The position numbers and the translations under genes are program-made. Of a stretch of DNA of 12,287 nt, positions 1 to 7,352 are shown piece by piece. The stretch lies in NCBI GenBank assembly GCA_964480735.1, contig CAYZQS010000076.1, forward strand, positions 1 to 12,287, in the 5' to 3' direction. The notes under the pieces were generated by a model. It searched no databases, was not told where the DNA came from, and saw only the letters and a list, made by a program, of their open reading frames with translations. The stretch is from UBA5972 sp964480735 (GTDB lineage: Bacteria; Pseudomonadota; Alphaproteobacteria; Rhodobacterales; Rhodobacteraceae). Every line of letters starts with the position of its first letter. The first letter of the stretch is position 1.

Positions 1-51
<51 letters not shown>

Positions 52-139
52 CTGCGTTTGCGCTGTGTGTCTTAGCGGAAATGCGCTGGGACGCAAGGGG
101 TATGTGGACGGGCAAAGCCCTGTGCGATAAAGAATATGC

Positions 140-319
140 ATGCGCAGGGACGTCGGGGAAAATCAGGTAGAAACCGGTCAACAGCCGGAAAAACCGCAGT
201 CCACCAAGGCGGTGAAGGCGGAGGCCCGCGCAAAACGGCTAAAAGCGGCATTGCGGGCGAACCTCAGGCGGCGTAAGTCGCAGGCGAAAGTGCGCGACGC
301 ATCAGGCGGGGACGGTTAG
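140..319 (+). CDS. Small basic Ala/Lys/Arg-rich protein upstream of murA (59 aa)
   Basis: An ATG at 140 opens a 59-codon frame ending at TAG 317-319, only 9 bases before the murA start. The product begins MRRDVGENQVETG. Its second half is dense in Lys, Arg and Ala (KAVKAEARAKRLKAALRANL, then RRRKSQAK), probably one amphipathic, strongly basic helix. It has no signal peptide or membrane segment. I recall short proteins of this style (helix ending in a RRKAQA-like run) directly upstream of murA in other alphaproteobacteria, but no function is known to me. Spacing suggests co-transcription and perhaps translational coupling with murA. The ribosome-binding site is weak (AAAG). The ORF is short, but its placement and composition favour a real gene. 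Confidence 0.72.
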   Translation: MRRDVGENQVETGQQPEKPQSTKAVKAEARAKRLKAALRANLRRRKSQAKVRDASGGDG

Positions 320-328
320 GGCAGGCAC

Positions 329-1600
329 ATGGATTCGATTATCGTAAAAGGCAACGGCCCGCTGAACGGGCAAATTCCGATTGCCGGGGCCAAGAATGCC
401 TGTCTAACGCTGATGCCGGTGACGTTGCTGACCGAGGAACCGGTGGTTCTGACCAACGTGCCGCGTTTGACCGATATCACCACGATGTCGGATTTGCTGC
501 GGTCTTTTGGGGCAGAGGTAACGGCGGCGCTTGATGGTCAGGAACTGACATTGCATTCAGGCGCAATCACCAACCACACGGCCGAATACGAGATCGTGCG
601 CAAGTTCCGTGCCTCGTTCTTTGTGCTGGGCCCGATGCTGGCCCGCGAAGGCCAGGCGGTGGTGTCTTTGCCCGGCGGATGTGCAATTGGCGCCCGACCG
701 GTTGATCTGCACCTTAAAGGGCTGGAGGCGCTGGGCGCTGTGATGGAATTGCGTGACGGCTATGTGCACGCAACTGCGCCGGGTGGTCTGCATGGCGGCA
801 CTCATGAATTTCCGTTTGTATCTGTGGGGGCGACGGAAAACCTGTTGATGGCGGCGACTTTGGCCAAGGGAACCACGGTGCTGAAGAACGCAGCGCGCGA
901 GCCAGAGGTGGTTGATCTGGCCAAATGCCTAAGCGCAATGGGGGCGCAGATAGACGGGGCCGGGACTTCTACAATCACAATTCAGGGTGTGGCTCGCCTG
1001 CACGGCACCACCCATCCGGTGGTGGTGGACCGGATCGAGCTTGGCACCTATATGCTGGCCCCGGCGATTGCCGGTGGTTCGGTTGAGCTGCTGGGCGGGC
1101 GGCTGGATCTGGTGCGGGCGTTTGCCGAAAAATTGCAGGCGGCCGGGATTTCTGTGGCAGAAACGCACAACGGCTTGCTGGTCAGTCAGAACAACGGTCG
1201 GGTGCGGGCGGTGGACGTAAAAACCGAACCGCATCCGGGATTTCCCACAGATTTACAGGCGCAGATGATGGCGTTGCTGTGCACGGCTGACGGTGTCAGC
1301 GTGCTTGAGGAAACGATTTTTGAAAACCGGTTCATGCACGCGCCGGAACTGGCGCGGATGGGAGCGGATATCGAGGTGCACGGTGGCCACGCTACGGTGA
1401 CGGGGGTTGAAAAACTGCGCGGTGCGCCGGTGATGGCAACGGATTTGCGGGCGTCGGTCTCGTTGATTTTGGCCGGACTGGCGGCAGAGGGGGAAACCGT
1501 TCTGTCCCGGGTTTACCATCTTGATCGCGGTTATGAGCGGGTTGAGGAAAAGCTGTCGGCCTGCGGTGCCAGCATTCAGCGGGTTACGGACGATGGTTGA
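329..1600 (+). CDS. murA: UDP-N-acetylglucosamine 1-carboxyvinyltransferase (MurA)
   Basis: MurA transfers enolpyruvate from PEP to UDP-GlcNAc, the first committed step of peptidoglycan synthesis, in the cytoplasm. The 423-aa product has the family's usual length (E. coli 419). Visible landmarks are Lys22-Asn23 in AGAKNA, the RKFRASF substrate loop (91-97), the catalytic loop PGGCAIGARPVDLH with the PEP-binding Cys at 118, the general-base Asp308 in HPGFPTDLQAQ, and Arg400 in HLDRGYERVEEKL. Cys118 is the residue whose Asp variants give fosfomycin resistance; here it is Cys, so the enzyme should be sensitive. The ATG at 329 is preceded by AGGGCAGG. The 3' end overlaps the next gene by 8 bases, so the two are probably co-translated. 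Confidence 0.98.
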   Translation: MDSIIVKGNGPLNGQIPIAGAKNACLTLMPVTLLTEEPVVLTNVPRLTDITTMSDLLRSFGAEVTAALDGQELTLHSGAITNHTAEYEIVRKFRASFFVLGPMLAREGQAVVSLPGGCAIGARPVDLHLKGLEALGAVMELRDGYVHATAPGGLHGGTHEFPFVSVGATENLLMAATLAKGTTVLKNAAREPEVVDLAKCLSAMGAQIDGAGTSTITIQGVARLHGTTHPVVVDRIELGTYMLAPAIAGGSVELLGGRLDLVRAFAEKLQAAGISVAETHNGLLVSQNNGRVRAVDVKTEPHPGFPTDLQAQMMALLCTADGVSVLEETIFENRFMHAPELARMGADIEVHGGHATVTGVEKLRGAPVMATDLRASVSLILAGLAAEGETVLSRVYHLDRGYERVEEKLSACGASIQRVTDDG

Positions 1601-2069
1601 TGACGCCCGGTTCGAAGATGGCACAGAGGATGCGCTGCGCCTGATGGCGCTGGACGCGGAAGGCCTGCAAATCGTATCCGCACTGACCCAGGACGCGGTG
1701 TTTCCCATCGGCGAAATGAAATGGCAGCCGGGCAAGCAGAGGTTTGCCCTTTTGGTCAACCGCTTTCGCTGGGAAGACAAGGATCAGGCGACAGCGCAGG
1801 GGCGCAAAGTTGAGCGTGTGCAGGCGATGGTGGTGTTTGAGAGTGTGCTGAAAGTGGCCACCAGTGGCATCGACCGCAGCGATACAGATACGATCCTGTC
1901 GCTGCTGGAAATCAGCTTTGCCGCTGGTAAAGATGCTCAGGGACGGGTGGAACTGACGCTGGCGGGTGACGGGGCAATTGCGCTTGACGTAGAGTGTCTG
2001 GACGTCAGCCTGCGCGATGTGACCAGACCCTACGTGGCGCCGTCCGGTTCCGTGCCAAGCCACGAATAG
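1593..2069 (+). CDS. DUF2948 family protein
   Basis: The gene encodes 158 aa starting MVDDARFEDGTEDALRLMALD. I recognise it as the DUF2948 family, which sits between murA and hisD in Rhodobacterales; no biochemical function is established to my knowledge. The open frame extends 24 codons further upstream, but those lie inside murA and the family N-terminus fits the ATG at 1593, whose bases overlap the end of murA. The protein has no membrane segment. It contains a stretch FPIGEMKWQPGKQRFALLVNRFRWED and a later beta-rich half with ELTLAGDGAIALDVECLDVSLRDVT. A 3' gap of 8 bases to hisD supports one operon. Confidence 0.9.
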   Translation: MVDDARFEDGTEDALRLMALDAEGLQIVSALTQDAVFPIGEMKWQPGKQRFALLVNRFRWEDKDQATAQGRKVERVQAMVVFESVLKVATSGIDRSDTDTILSLLEISFAAGKDAQGRVELTLAGDGAIALDVECLDVSLRDVTRPYVAPSGSVPSHE

Positions 2070-2077
2070 GGGGCGAT

Positions 2078-3388
2078 ATGCCGGTGTTTCTGTCCGCAGC
2101 CGAAGATGATTTTGACGTTCGATTTGACGCCTTGTTGAACGCCAAGCGGCAGTCCGAGTTTGATGTAGACGGAGATGTTGCCGGAATTATCGCTGACGTT
2201 CGCAACCGCGGCGACGCCGCTGTTATTGCGCTAACCGCCAAATTTGACCGGCTTGATCTGACAGCGCAAACGCTGGCGTTTTCAGTGGCGGAAACCGACG
2301 CGGCAATTGCGACGGTTCCAGCGGCAGAGGTTGCGGCACTTGAATTGGCTGTAGCGCGCATTCGCGCCTACCACCAGCGGCAATTGCCCAAAGATGAAAC
2401 CTGGACAGATGATATTGGCGCAACCCTTGGCTGGCGCTGGAGCGCTGTAGACGCGGCAGGCCTTTATGTGCCCGGCGGGCTTGCCTCTTATCCATCGTCA
2501 GTTTTGATGAATGCCATACCGGCGCAGGTGGCCGGGGTGGCGCGGTTGGTGATCTGTGCGCCAACTCCCGCAGGCAAGGTTAATCCGCTGGTCTTGCTGG
2601 CGGCGCGGCTGGCAGGTGTTGAAACGGTGTACCGCATTGGCGGGGCCCAGGCGATTGCAGCGATGGCTTACGGGACGGATACGATTGCGCCTGTCGATAA
2701 GATCACCGGTCCGGGCAATGCCTATGTGGCCGCAGCCAAGCGCCGGGTTTTTGGCCATGTGGGAATCGATATGATCGCTGGTCCTTCAGAAGTTCTTATT
2801 ATTGCAGACAAAAACAATGATCCCGACTGGATTGCTTTGGATCTGCTGGCCCAGGCGGAACATGACGCAAGCGCGCAGTCTGTGTTGATTTGCAATGACG
2901 AGGGTTTTGCCAATTCTGTGGTTGGAGCGGTTGAAAAACGGCTGGAAACACTGAAACGGCGTGAAATAGCCGGCAAAAGCTGGGCAGATTTTGGTGCGGT
3001 GATTGTGGTTAACTCGCTGGATCAGGCGGTCGACCTATCCAACCGAATCGCACCCGAGCACCTGCAATTGTGCTGCGAAAACGCCGACGAACTGGCGCAG
3101 AGTATCAAACACGCTGGCGCCATTTTTATTGGTGCGTGGACGCCAGAGGCGATCGGTGATTACGTTGGCGGTCCCAATCACGTGCTGCCAACCTCGCGCT
3201 CGGCACGGTTTTCATCCGGCCTGTCGGTGCTTGATTTCATGAAGCGCACGACGATTTCGAAATTGTCACCACAGGCACTGGCGGAGGTTGGACCGGCGGC
3301 AGAAACGCTGGCGAAATCTGAGGATTTGCAGGCGCATGGACTGTCAGTCCGGGCGCGGCTTGCGCAGCTGAACCGGAACGGGCAATGA
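2078..3388 (+). CDS. hisD: Histidinol dehydrogenase (HisD)
   Basis: HisD carries out the last two steps of histidine biosynthesis, the NAD-dependent four-electron oxidation of L-histidinol to L-histidine, using zinc. The product is 436 aa, the usual length. The frame is open further upstream, but the ATG at 2078 follows AGGGGG at a good distance and gives the family N-terminus. The signature KITGPGNAYVAAAKRRVFG continues into IDMIAGPSE. Zinc ligands by homology to the E. coli enzyme are Gln259 and His262 (AQAEHD), Asp361 (GDYVGGPNHVLPTS) and His420 (LQAHGLSVRARL). The catalytic pair is Glu327-His328 (RIAPEHLQL). All expected residues are present. The stop overlaps the next start as ATGA. Confidence 0.98.
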   Translation: MPVFLSAAEDDFDVRFDALLNAKRQSEFDVDGDVAGIIADVRNRGDAAVIALTAKFDRLDLTAQTLAFSVAETDAAIATVPAAEVAALELAVARIRAYHQRQLPKDETWTDDIGATLGWRWSAVDAAGLYVPGGLASYPSSVLMNAIPAQVAGVARLVICAPTPAGKVNPLVLLAARLAGVETVYRIGGAQAIAAMAYGTDTIAPVDKITGPGNAYVAAAKRRVFGHVGIDMIAGPSEVLIIADKNNDPDWIALDLLAQAEHDASAQSVLICNDEGFANSVVGAVEKRLETLKRREIAGKSWADFGAVIVVNSLDQAVDLSNRIAPEHLQLCCENADELAQSIKHAGAIFIGAWTPEAIGDYVGGPNHVLPTSRSARFSSGLSVLDFMKRTTISKLSPQALAEVGPAAETLAKSEDLQAHGLSVRARLAQLNRNGQ

Positions 3389-3873
3389 ACGACAAAAACC
3401 GCCTGAGTTTCATCGAAATTGACGACAGCGGCCTGCCGGCACCAACTGCGGAAATCGATCAGGAACGCAAAGTCGCGATTTTTGATTTGCTGGAAGACAA
3501 TAATTTTGGCATTCTGGGCAAGAATAATCAAGCCGCGCCTGTCGGGCCATTTCACCTGTACCTGTCCGTCAAAGACGCACGACTGGTGTTTGATGTAAGG
3601 TCCGAGCAGCAACAAAAACTGGCGGAAATTCACCTTTCGTTGTCGCCGTTCAGGCAAGTGATCCGCGACTATTTTCAAATTTGCGAAAGTTATTTTGACG
3701 CGGTCAAACGACTGCCGCCGTCGCAAATTGAGGCGATAGACATGGGGCGGCGCGGCATTCACGACGAGGGTGGGCGCGTGGTCGAAGAACGTTTGACGGG
3801 CAAGCTTAGCGTTGACAGCGCCACCGCGCGGCGGCTGTTCACCTTGATTTGCGTGCTGCATTTCAAAGGATGA
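3385..3873 (+). CDS. UPF0262 family protein
   Basis: The 162-aa product starts MNDKNRLSFIEIDD. It matches my memory of the UPF0262 family, conserved in alphaproteobacteria next to hisD and without an assigned function. Recognisable stretches are PVGPFHLYLSVKDARLVFDV, LSLSPFRQVIRDYFQICESY and the conserved-looking AIDMGRRGIHDEGG (about 124-137). It is soluble, with no signal peptide or transmembrane helix. The start overlaps the hisD stop by 4 bases (ATGA), which indicates translational coupling. A 10-base gap leads to the phosphatase gene. Confidence 0.92.
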   Translation: MNDKNRLSFIEIDDSGLPAPTAEIDQERKVAIFDLLEDNNFGILGKNNQAAPVGPFHLYLSVKDARLVFDVRSEQQQKLAEIHLSLSPFRQVIRDYFQICESYFDAVKRLPPSQIEAIDMGRRGIHDEGGRVVEERLTGKLSVDSATARRLFTLICVLHFKG

Positions 3874-3883
3874 AAGCCGCGCG

Positions 3884-4354
3884 ATGAGCATTACCCGCCC
3901 AGAACCCGACCCGCCAAGCTCTGTTCTTTTTTGTTGTGATTACAACGCTGTACGCTCTCCGATGGCCGAAGGATTGCTGAAAAAGCGCGTGGGCCAGTCG
4001 ATCTATGTGCAATCGGCAGGCGTAAAGCACGATCTGGAGATTGACGGGTTTTCCATCGCGGTCTGTGCGGAACTGGACATCGAACTGTCCCGCCACCGGG
4101 TGCGCACGATTGATGAGATGGTCGAGTGGGGTGATGACATTTCCAGTTTTGATCTGATTATCGCGCTGTCACCCGCCAGCCAGCGTCAGGCGCTGGAAAT
4201 GACGCGGTACTATGCGTTGACGGTGGAATACTGGCCGATTATTGACCCAACCGGGCTGGGCGAGACGCGGCCCGAGAAACTGGCGTCATACCGGATGGCG
4301 CGGGATCAGATCGCGGCGAAGATTGAGGAACGATTTGGCGCTGTGTCAACGTAA
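3884..4354 (+). CDS. Low-molecular-weight phosphatase family protein (LMW-PTP/ArsC-like)
   Basis: The 156-aa protein carries the P-loop Cys-X5-Arg-Ser near its N-terminus as CDYNAVRS (nucleophile Cys18, Arg24, preceded by Cys17). This is followed by PMAEGLL, the typical helix after the loop. The late DPTG motif supplies the general acid, Asp121, and TRPEKLASYRMARDQI forms the C-terminal helix. Such enzymes hydrolyse phosphotyrosine or other phosphomonoesters, and relatives reduce arsenate. The partner tyrosines and an extra cysteine relay are not clear enough to choose. The start at 3884 has AAAGGA upstream. It is the last gene of the murA run. Its final 9 bases overlap the convergent membrane-protein gene. 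Confidence 0.88.
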   Translation: MSITRPEPDPPSSVLFCCDYNAVRSPMAEGLLKKRVGQSIYVQSAGVKHDLEIDGFSIAVCAELDIELSRHRVRTIDEMVEWGDDISSFDLIIALSPASQRQALEMTRYYALTVEYWPIIDPTGLGETRPEKLASYRMARDQIAAKIEERFGAVST

Positions 4355-5098
4355 AGTAAACACGGCGGTCACAATCAGCGCCAACCAAAACACCATGCCA
4401 ACAACTGAATACGCGACGTTCACCCCCATTTTCCCGGCAATCACCACCACACCGCCAAATCCCAGAGCGATTGCGATATAGACCAGCGCCTCAAAATCGC
4501 GGGCATTAATTCCGGCGGCTTCCAGTCCAAATGAAATGCCGATCAGCGGCACCCAAAACAACAGGGGCAGGACCAGAAAACTGAGAACCGCATTGCGGCG
4601 GGACCTGCGGTTGGTCGTGGCTTCGGCTTTTGTTTCAGGGCGGTTTTTATCGACCACCGGATGCCAAAGCAGGGTTAACGCCGGAAACGCAATAAATGTC
4701 CAGGTGATCCAAAAGCTGAAAGCAACCACCGCCAGTCCCAGCACGATCAGAAATACATCAACCAGAAAAAAACCGAAATGAAAGTCGTCAAACAGGTACC
4801 CGGCGTGCCGGATGTACCACCACGGGCCTTTTAGAAAGGCCCAATAGGCGACAAGCAGCCAAAACCCCGAATAAATCACGCCCATGAAAATTGCGCCGGA
4901 GTCATAAATCCGCGCGGTGCTGTCACAATCGGGGCAGCGGTATACCAAGCCCTTTTCGGCGGCCCCAACGATGTCTGAACCGGTGAAAGTTGCCTCTGGC
5001 GCCATTTTCACCTGTCCGCAGTTTGCACATTTCCGAATGCTGAACCGGCAGTCTGGTGGCAGGGCTTTTTTGGAAATATCGGTATCGTCAGAGGCCAT
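4346..5098 (-). CDS. Zinc-ribbon polytopic membrane protein of unknown function
   Basis: This 250-aa protein was not matched to a named family. The N-terminal cytoplasmic part has two Cys pairs, CANCG (24/27) and CPDC (55/58), spaced as a zinc ribbon. Behind it are hydrophobic segments at about 69-89, 108-146 (long enough for one or two spans), 170-191, 205-223 and 229-248, giving roughly five or six membrane helices. A charged loop (about 150-168, with NRRSRR) lies between them. The gene runs opposite to all its neighbours. It converges on the phosphatase gene with a 9-base overlap and diverges from infA across 171 bp, so it is not part of either operon. A sensor, transporter subunit or envelope protein would all fit. 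Confidence 0.8.
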   Translation of the reverse strand: MASDDTDISKKALPPDCRFSIRKCANCGQVKMAPEATFTGSDIVGAAEKGLVYRCPDCDSTARIYDSGAIFMGVIYSGFWLLVAYWAFLKGPWWYIRHAGYLFDDFHFGFFLVDVFLIVLGLAVVAFSFWITWTFIAFPALTLLWHPVVDKNRPETKAEATTNRRSRRNAVLSFLVLPLLFWVPLIGISFGLEAAGINARDFEALVYIAIALGFGGVVVIAGKMGVNVAYSVVGMVFWLALIVTAVFTLR

Positions 5099-5269
5099 CG
5101 GTCGCGCTCCTTACCCGGTGTGGCAGCGATGCAGGAACCTTAGAACGAAAGCGTCCCGCTGGCCACGGTGATAAAGCAAAAGCTTTTAAGGGTTGCAGTC
5201 AGCCATAAACGGCGGCATGTAAACGCGCATGAATTCAGCCATTGGCTGAACAGCCAAACAGGAGAAAAC
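5099..5269. promoter_or_regulatory. Divergent intergenic region upstream of infA, with palindromes
   Basis: These 171 bp must hold the infA-maf-rng promoter and the promoter of the divergent membrane-protein gene. I see no clear -35/-10 pair. Two palindromes stand out: AAAAGCTTTT at 5178-5187, and a perfect 17-base palindrome TTCAGCCATTGGCTGAA at 5234-5250 (8-base arms around one T), ending 19 bases before the infA ATG. The ribosome-binding site is AGGAG at 5260-5264. The second palindrome could be a protein-binding site or a small leader hairpin near the ribosome-binding site. Confidence 0.45.
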
Positions 5270-5488
5270 ATGGCGAAGGAAGAGCTTCTTGAATTTCCCG
5301 GTGTCGTGATCGAGCTTTTGCCAAACGCGACCTTTCGGGTGGAGCTTGAAAACGGCCATGAGATCATCGCCCACACCGCCGGAAAAATGCGAAAAAACCG
5401 CATTCGCGTTCTGGCCGGTGATAAGGTGCAGGTTGAGATGACGCCTTATGATCTGTCCAAGGGCCGGATCAATTACCGCTATAAATAA
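5270..5488 (+). CDS. infA: Translation initiation factor IF-1
   Basis: IF-1 binds the A site of the 30S subunit during initiation, with IF-2 and IF-3. The 72-aa protein starts MAKEELLEFPGVVIELLPNA and is a single OB-fold (S1-like) domain. It includes the conserved FRVELENGHEIIAHTAGKMR, the basic KNRIRV stretch, and the C-terminal MTPYDLSKGRI followed by NYRYK. The frame is open for 34 further codons upstream, but the ATG at 5270 follows a good AGGAG and gives the exact family length. It begins the infA-maf-rng operon, with a 6-base gap to maf. Confidence 0.98.
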   Translation: MAKEELLEFPGVVIELLPNATFRVELENGHEIIAHTAGKMRKNRIRVLAGDKVQVEMTPYDLSKGRINYRYK

Positions 5489-5494
5489 CCGCCG

Positions 5495-6076
5495 ATGCGG
5501 TTGATACTGGGATCCGGCAGCCCAAGGCGGCTGGACCTTCTGGCGCAAATCGGTGTTGTGCCGGACGCTGTGCGCCCGCCTGACATTGACGAGACACCAT
5601 TAAAGGGCGAGCTGCCAAGCCCCTATTGTCAGCGCATGGCACGGCAAAAAGCGCAGGCTGTGGTTGCGAACAATGCTGAACTTGTGCTGTGTGCCGATAC
5701 CACCGTGGCACTGGGACGGCGGATCCTGGGCAAAGCTGAAACTGCGGCGGCGGCGTCGCTTATGTTGCGTATGCTGTCCGGGCGTCGCCACAGGGTAATT
5801 ACGGCTGTTGCTATTCGACTGGCGGACCGTATCTGGCAAAAGGACGTGGTGACGAGCGTCAGGTTCAAAGCTTTGACGCGGGATGAGATATCGAATTATC
5901 TTGCCACCAACGACTGGCACGGAAAAGCCGGTGCTTACGGCATACAGGGACCGGCCGGAGTGTTTATTCCGTGGATCAGCGGCTCTTATGCCGCTGTTAT
6001 GGGTTTGCCGCTGACGGAAACCGCAAATCTGCTGCGGACCGCCGGATATGATGTGCCAGCGGGATCAAAGCCGTGA
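5495..6076 (+). CDS. maf: Maf family nucleoside triphosphate pyrophosphatase
   Basis: Maf proteins hydrolyse the triphosphate of non-canonical or selected nucleotides (dTTP/UTP and modified forms) to the monophosphate. The 193-aa product has the N-terminal LGSGSPRRLDLLAQ (usually [AS]SxSPRR), the catalytic Asp in LCADTTVALGRRILGK, the LSGRRHRV stretch, and KAGAYGIQGPAGVFI near the C-terminus. The SPRR/DTTV pattern resembles the YhdE-type enzymes acting on dTTP/UTP, but I would not assign specificity from sequence alone. It starts 6 bases after infA and its stop overlaps the GTG start of the RNase gene (GTGA), so the three are co-translated. Confidence 0.95.
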   Translation: MRLILGSGSPRRLDLLAQIGVVPDAVRPPDIDETPLKGELPSPYCQRMARQKAQAVVANNAELVLCADTTVALGRRILGKAETAAAASLMLRMLSGRRHRVITAVAIRLADRIWQKDVVTSVRFKALTRDEISNYLATNDWHGKAGAYGIQGPAGVFIPWISGSYAAVMGLPLTETANLLRTAGYDVPAGSKP

Positions 6077-7122
6077 AAGGCCGCAGCGTGATAATCGACC
6101 ACGCAAGCGGGCGCACGGCAGCGGCGCTGGTGGTAAACGGACGGTTGCAGGACCTGCTTTTTGATCCGGTTGATGACGCGCCGCGTCCGGGCGCCATCTT
6201 TCGCGCTGTGGCGGATCGGCCGGTCAAAGGGGCAGGGGGCATGTTGTTGCGGCTTGGCGGTGGGGCGCGGGGACTTTTGAAAGCGGGAAAGGGTGTTACG
6301 CCGGGGCAGAAAATGCTGGTGCAAATATCGACCCGGCCGGAGGAAGGCAAAGCCGCAACCGTGACCACGCGACTATTGTTCAAAAGCCGCTACGCCATTG
6401 TTACGCCGGGCGCGCCGGGCCTGAATGTTGCCCGCTCGATCCGCGGCGAGGACGAGCGCGAGCGTTTGCAGGAGGTTGCTTTTGAGGCGATGCGGGGTAA
6501 GGACAGCACCGGGCTGATCCTGCGCACGGCCTGTGAAAATGTTGATGGACCGGTGATTGCCGCCGATATTGCGGATATGCTTGACCGGTGCGCTGCGGCG
6601 TTAAACGCCGCGGGCGGGCAGGGTCCGGCGTTGGTGCAACAGGCGCCCTCTGCAAGCCAGCTGGCGTGGCGGGACTGGGTGGAACCGGAGCCTGACGAGG
6701 TGGTTCAGCAGGACGGCAGTTTTGACAGCCACGGTGTTTGGGATTTGATAGAGGATTTGCGCACGCCCCATGTGACACTGTCGCCGCACGCGCATATGGC
6801 GGTTGAGGTTACCCGTGCACTGGTGGCGGTTGACGTGAACACCGGCGGTGATTTTTCGCATTCTGCGGGGCTGAAGGCCAATCTGGCCGCTGCCAAAGAC
6901 CTGCCGCGTCAGTTGCGGTTGCGGGGGCTGGGCGGACAGATCGTCATAGATTTCGCGCCGATGCGCAAAAATGACCGTAGGACAATTGAAAACGCGCTGC
7001 GCGCAGCCCTTAAGGGCGACGGCGTGGATACCACCCTTGTTGGCTGGACGCCGCTGGGCCATCTGGAACTGCAGCGAAAGCGCGAGCGGGCGCCGCTGGA
7101 CCAGTTGCTGACCAACCTTTGA
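6073..7122 (+). CDS. Ribonuclease E/G family protein, short form
   Basis: This 349-aa protein belongs to the RNase E/G catalytic family and would cleave single-stranded RNA during rRNA or mRNA processing. It starts at GTG 6073 within the maf stop. The metal-binding aspartates fit VDVNTGG (Asp254) and VIDFAPM (Asp293). Upstream lie LLFKSRYAIVTPGAPGLNVA and DLPRQLRLRGLGG, and downstream the conserved GWTPLGHLELQRKRER. The CPxC zinc-link and the long scaffold of classical RNase E are absent, as in the short Rhodobacterales proteins I recall. The last 12 residues (APLDQLLTNL end) differ from those encoded after the repeated copy at 9821, so this tail may be a replacement brought by the downstream insertion. 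Confidence 0.93.
   Translation: MKGRSVIIDHASGRTAAALVVNGRLQDLLFDPVDDAPRPGAIFRAVADRPVKGAGGMLLRLGGGARGLLKAGKGVTPGQKMLVQISTRPEEGKAATVTTRLLFKSRYAIVTPGAPGLNVARSIRGEDERERLQEVAFEAMRGKDSTGLILRTACENVDGPVIAADIADMLDRCAAALNAAGGQGPALVQQAPSASQLAWRDWVEPEPDEVVQQDGSFDSHGVWDLIEDLRTPHVTLSPHAHMAVEVTRALVAVDVNTGGDFSHSAGLKANLAAAKDLPRQLRLRGLGGQIVIDFAPMRKNDRRTIENALRAALKGDGVDTTLVGWTPLGHLELQRKRERAPLDQLLTNL
7009..7085 (+). repeat. 77-bp direct repeat, copy A (3' end of RNase E/G gene)
   Basis: Bases 7009-7085 recur at 9821-9897 in the same orientation, offset by 2812 bases. There is one difference (C at 7034, T at 9846; Thr versus Ile in the protein). The repeat starts at CTTAAGGGCGACGG and ends at CAGCGAAAGCGCGA. After it, the copies diverge but still align in codon register. 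This is an attachment-site-like arrangement at the gene's 3' end and marks the left edge of the accessory block. Confidence 0.93.
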
Positions 7123-7163
7123 TTCATGCAGTAATTCCGTGGATGGACTCAGTTTTTTGGGTG

Positions 7164-7185
7164 TTCCGGCTTTCGGGAGTTTTAA
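7164..7185 (+). terminator. Possible weak intrinsic terminator after the RNase gene
   Basis: TTCCG (7164-7168) can pair with CGGGA (7174-7178) around the loop GCTTT, with one G-T pair, and is followed by GTTTTAATTAAT. It lies about 40 bases after the RNase stop. The stem is only five pairs, so this is a modest candidate for ending the infA-maf-rng transcript at the island edge. Confidence 0.3.
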
Positions 7186-7352
7186 TTAATCCATGACCGC
7201 ACGATTTGGAGCCCAGTCATGGCCGACTGTGCTTATTGGTAAAGCTGATAATTGCGCCAAGCCGGGGTGATCGATCACCTGTCTGCATTTGGTAAAAATT
7301 CTGCGAAAAATGTAGGCGTATTTTGCTATGGTTTTTTGAATCGATTAACTGG

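Noticed and set aside
1521..1592. Upstream extension of the DUF2948 frame inside murA.
   Set aside because: The family N-terminus fits the ATG at 1593. The extra 24 codons are the murA sequence in another frame.
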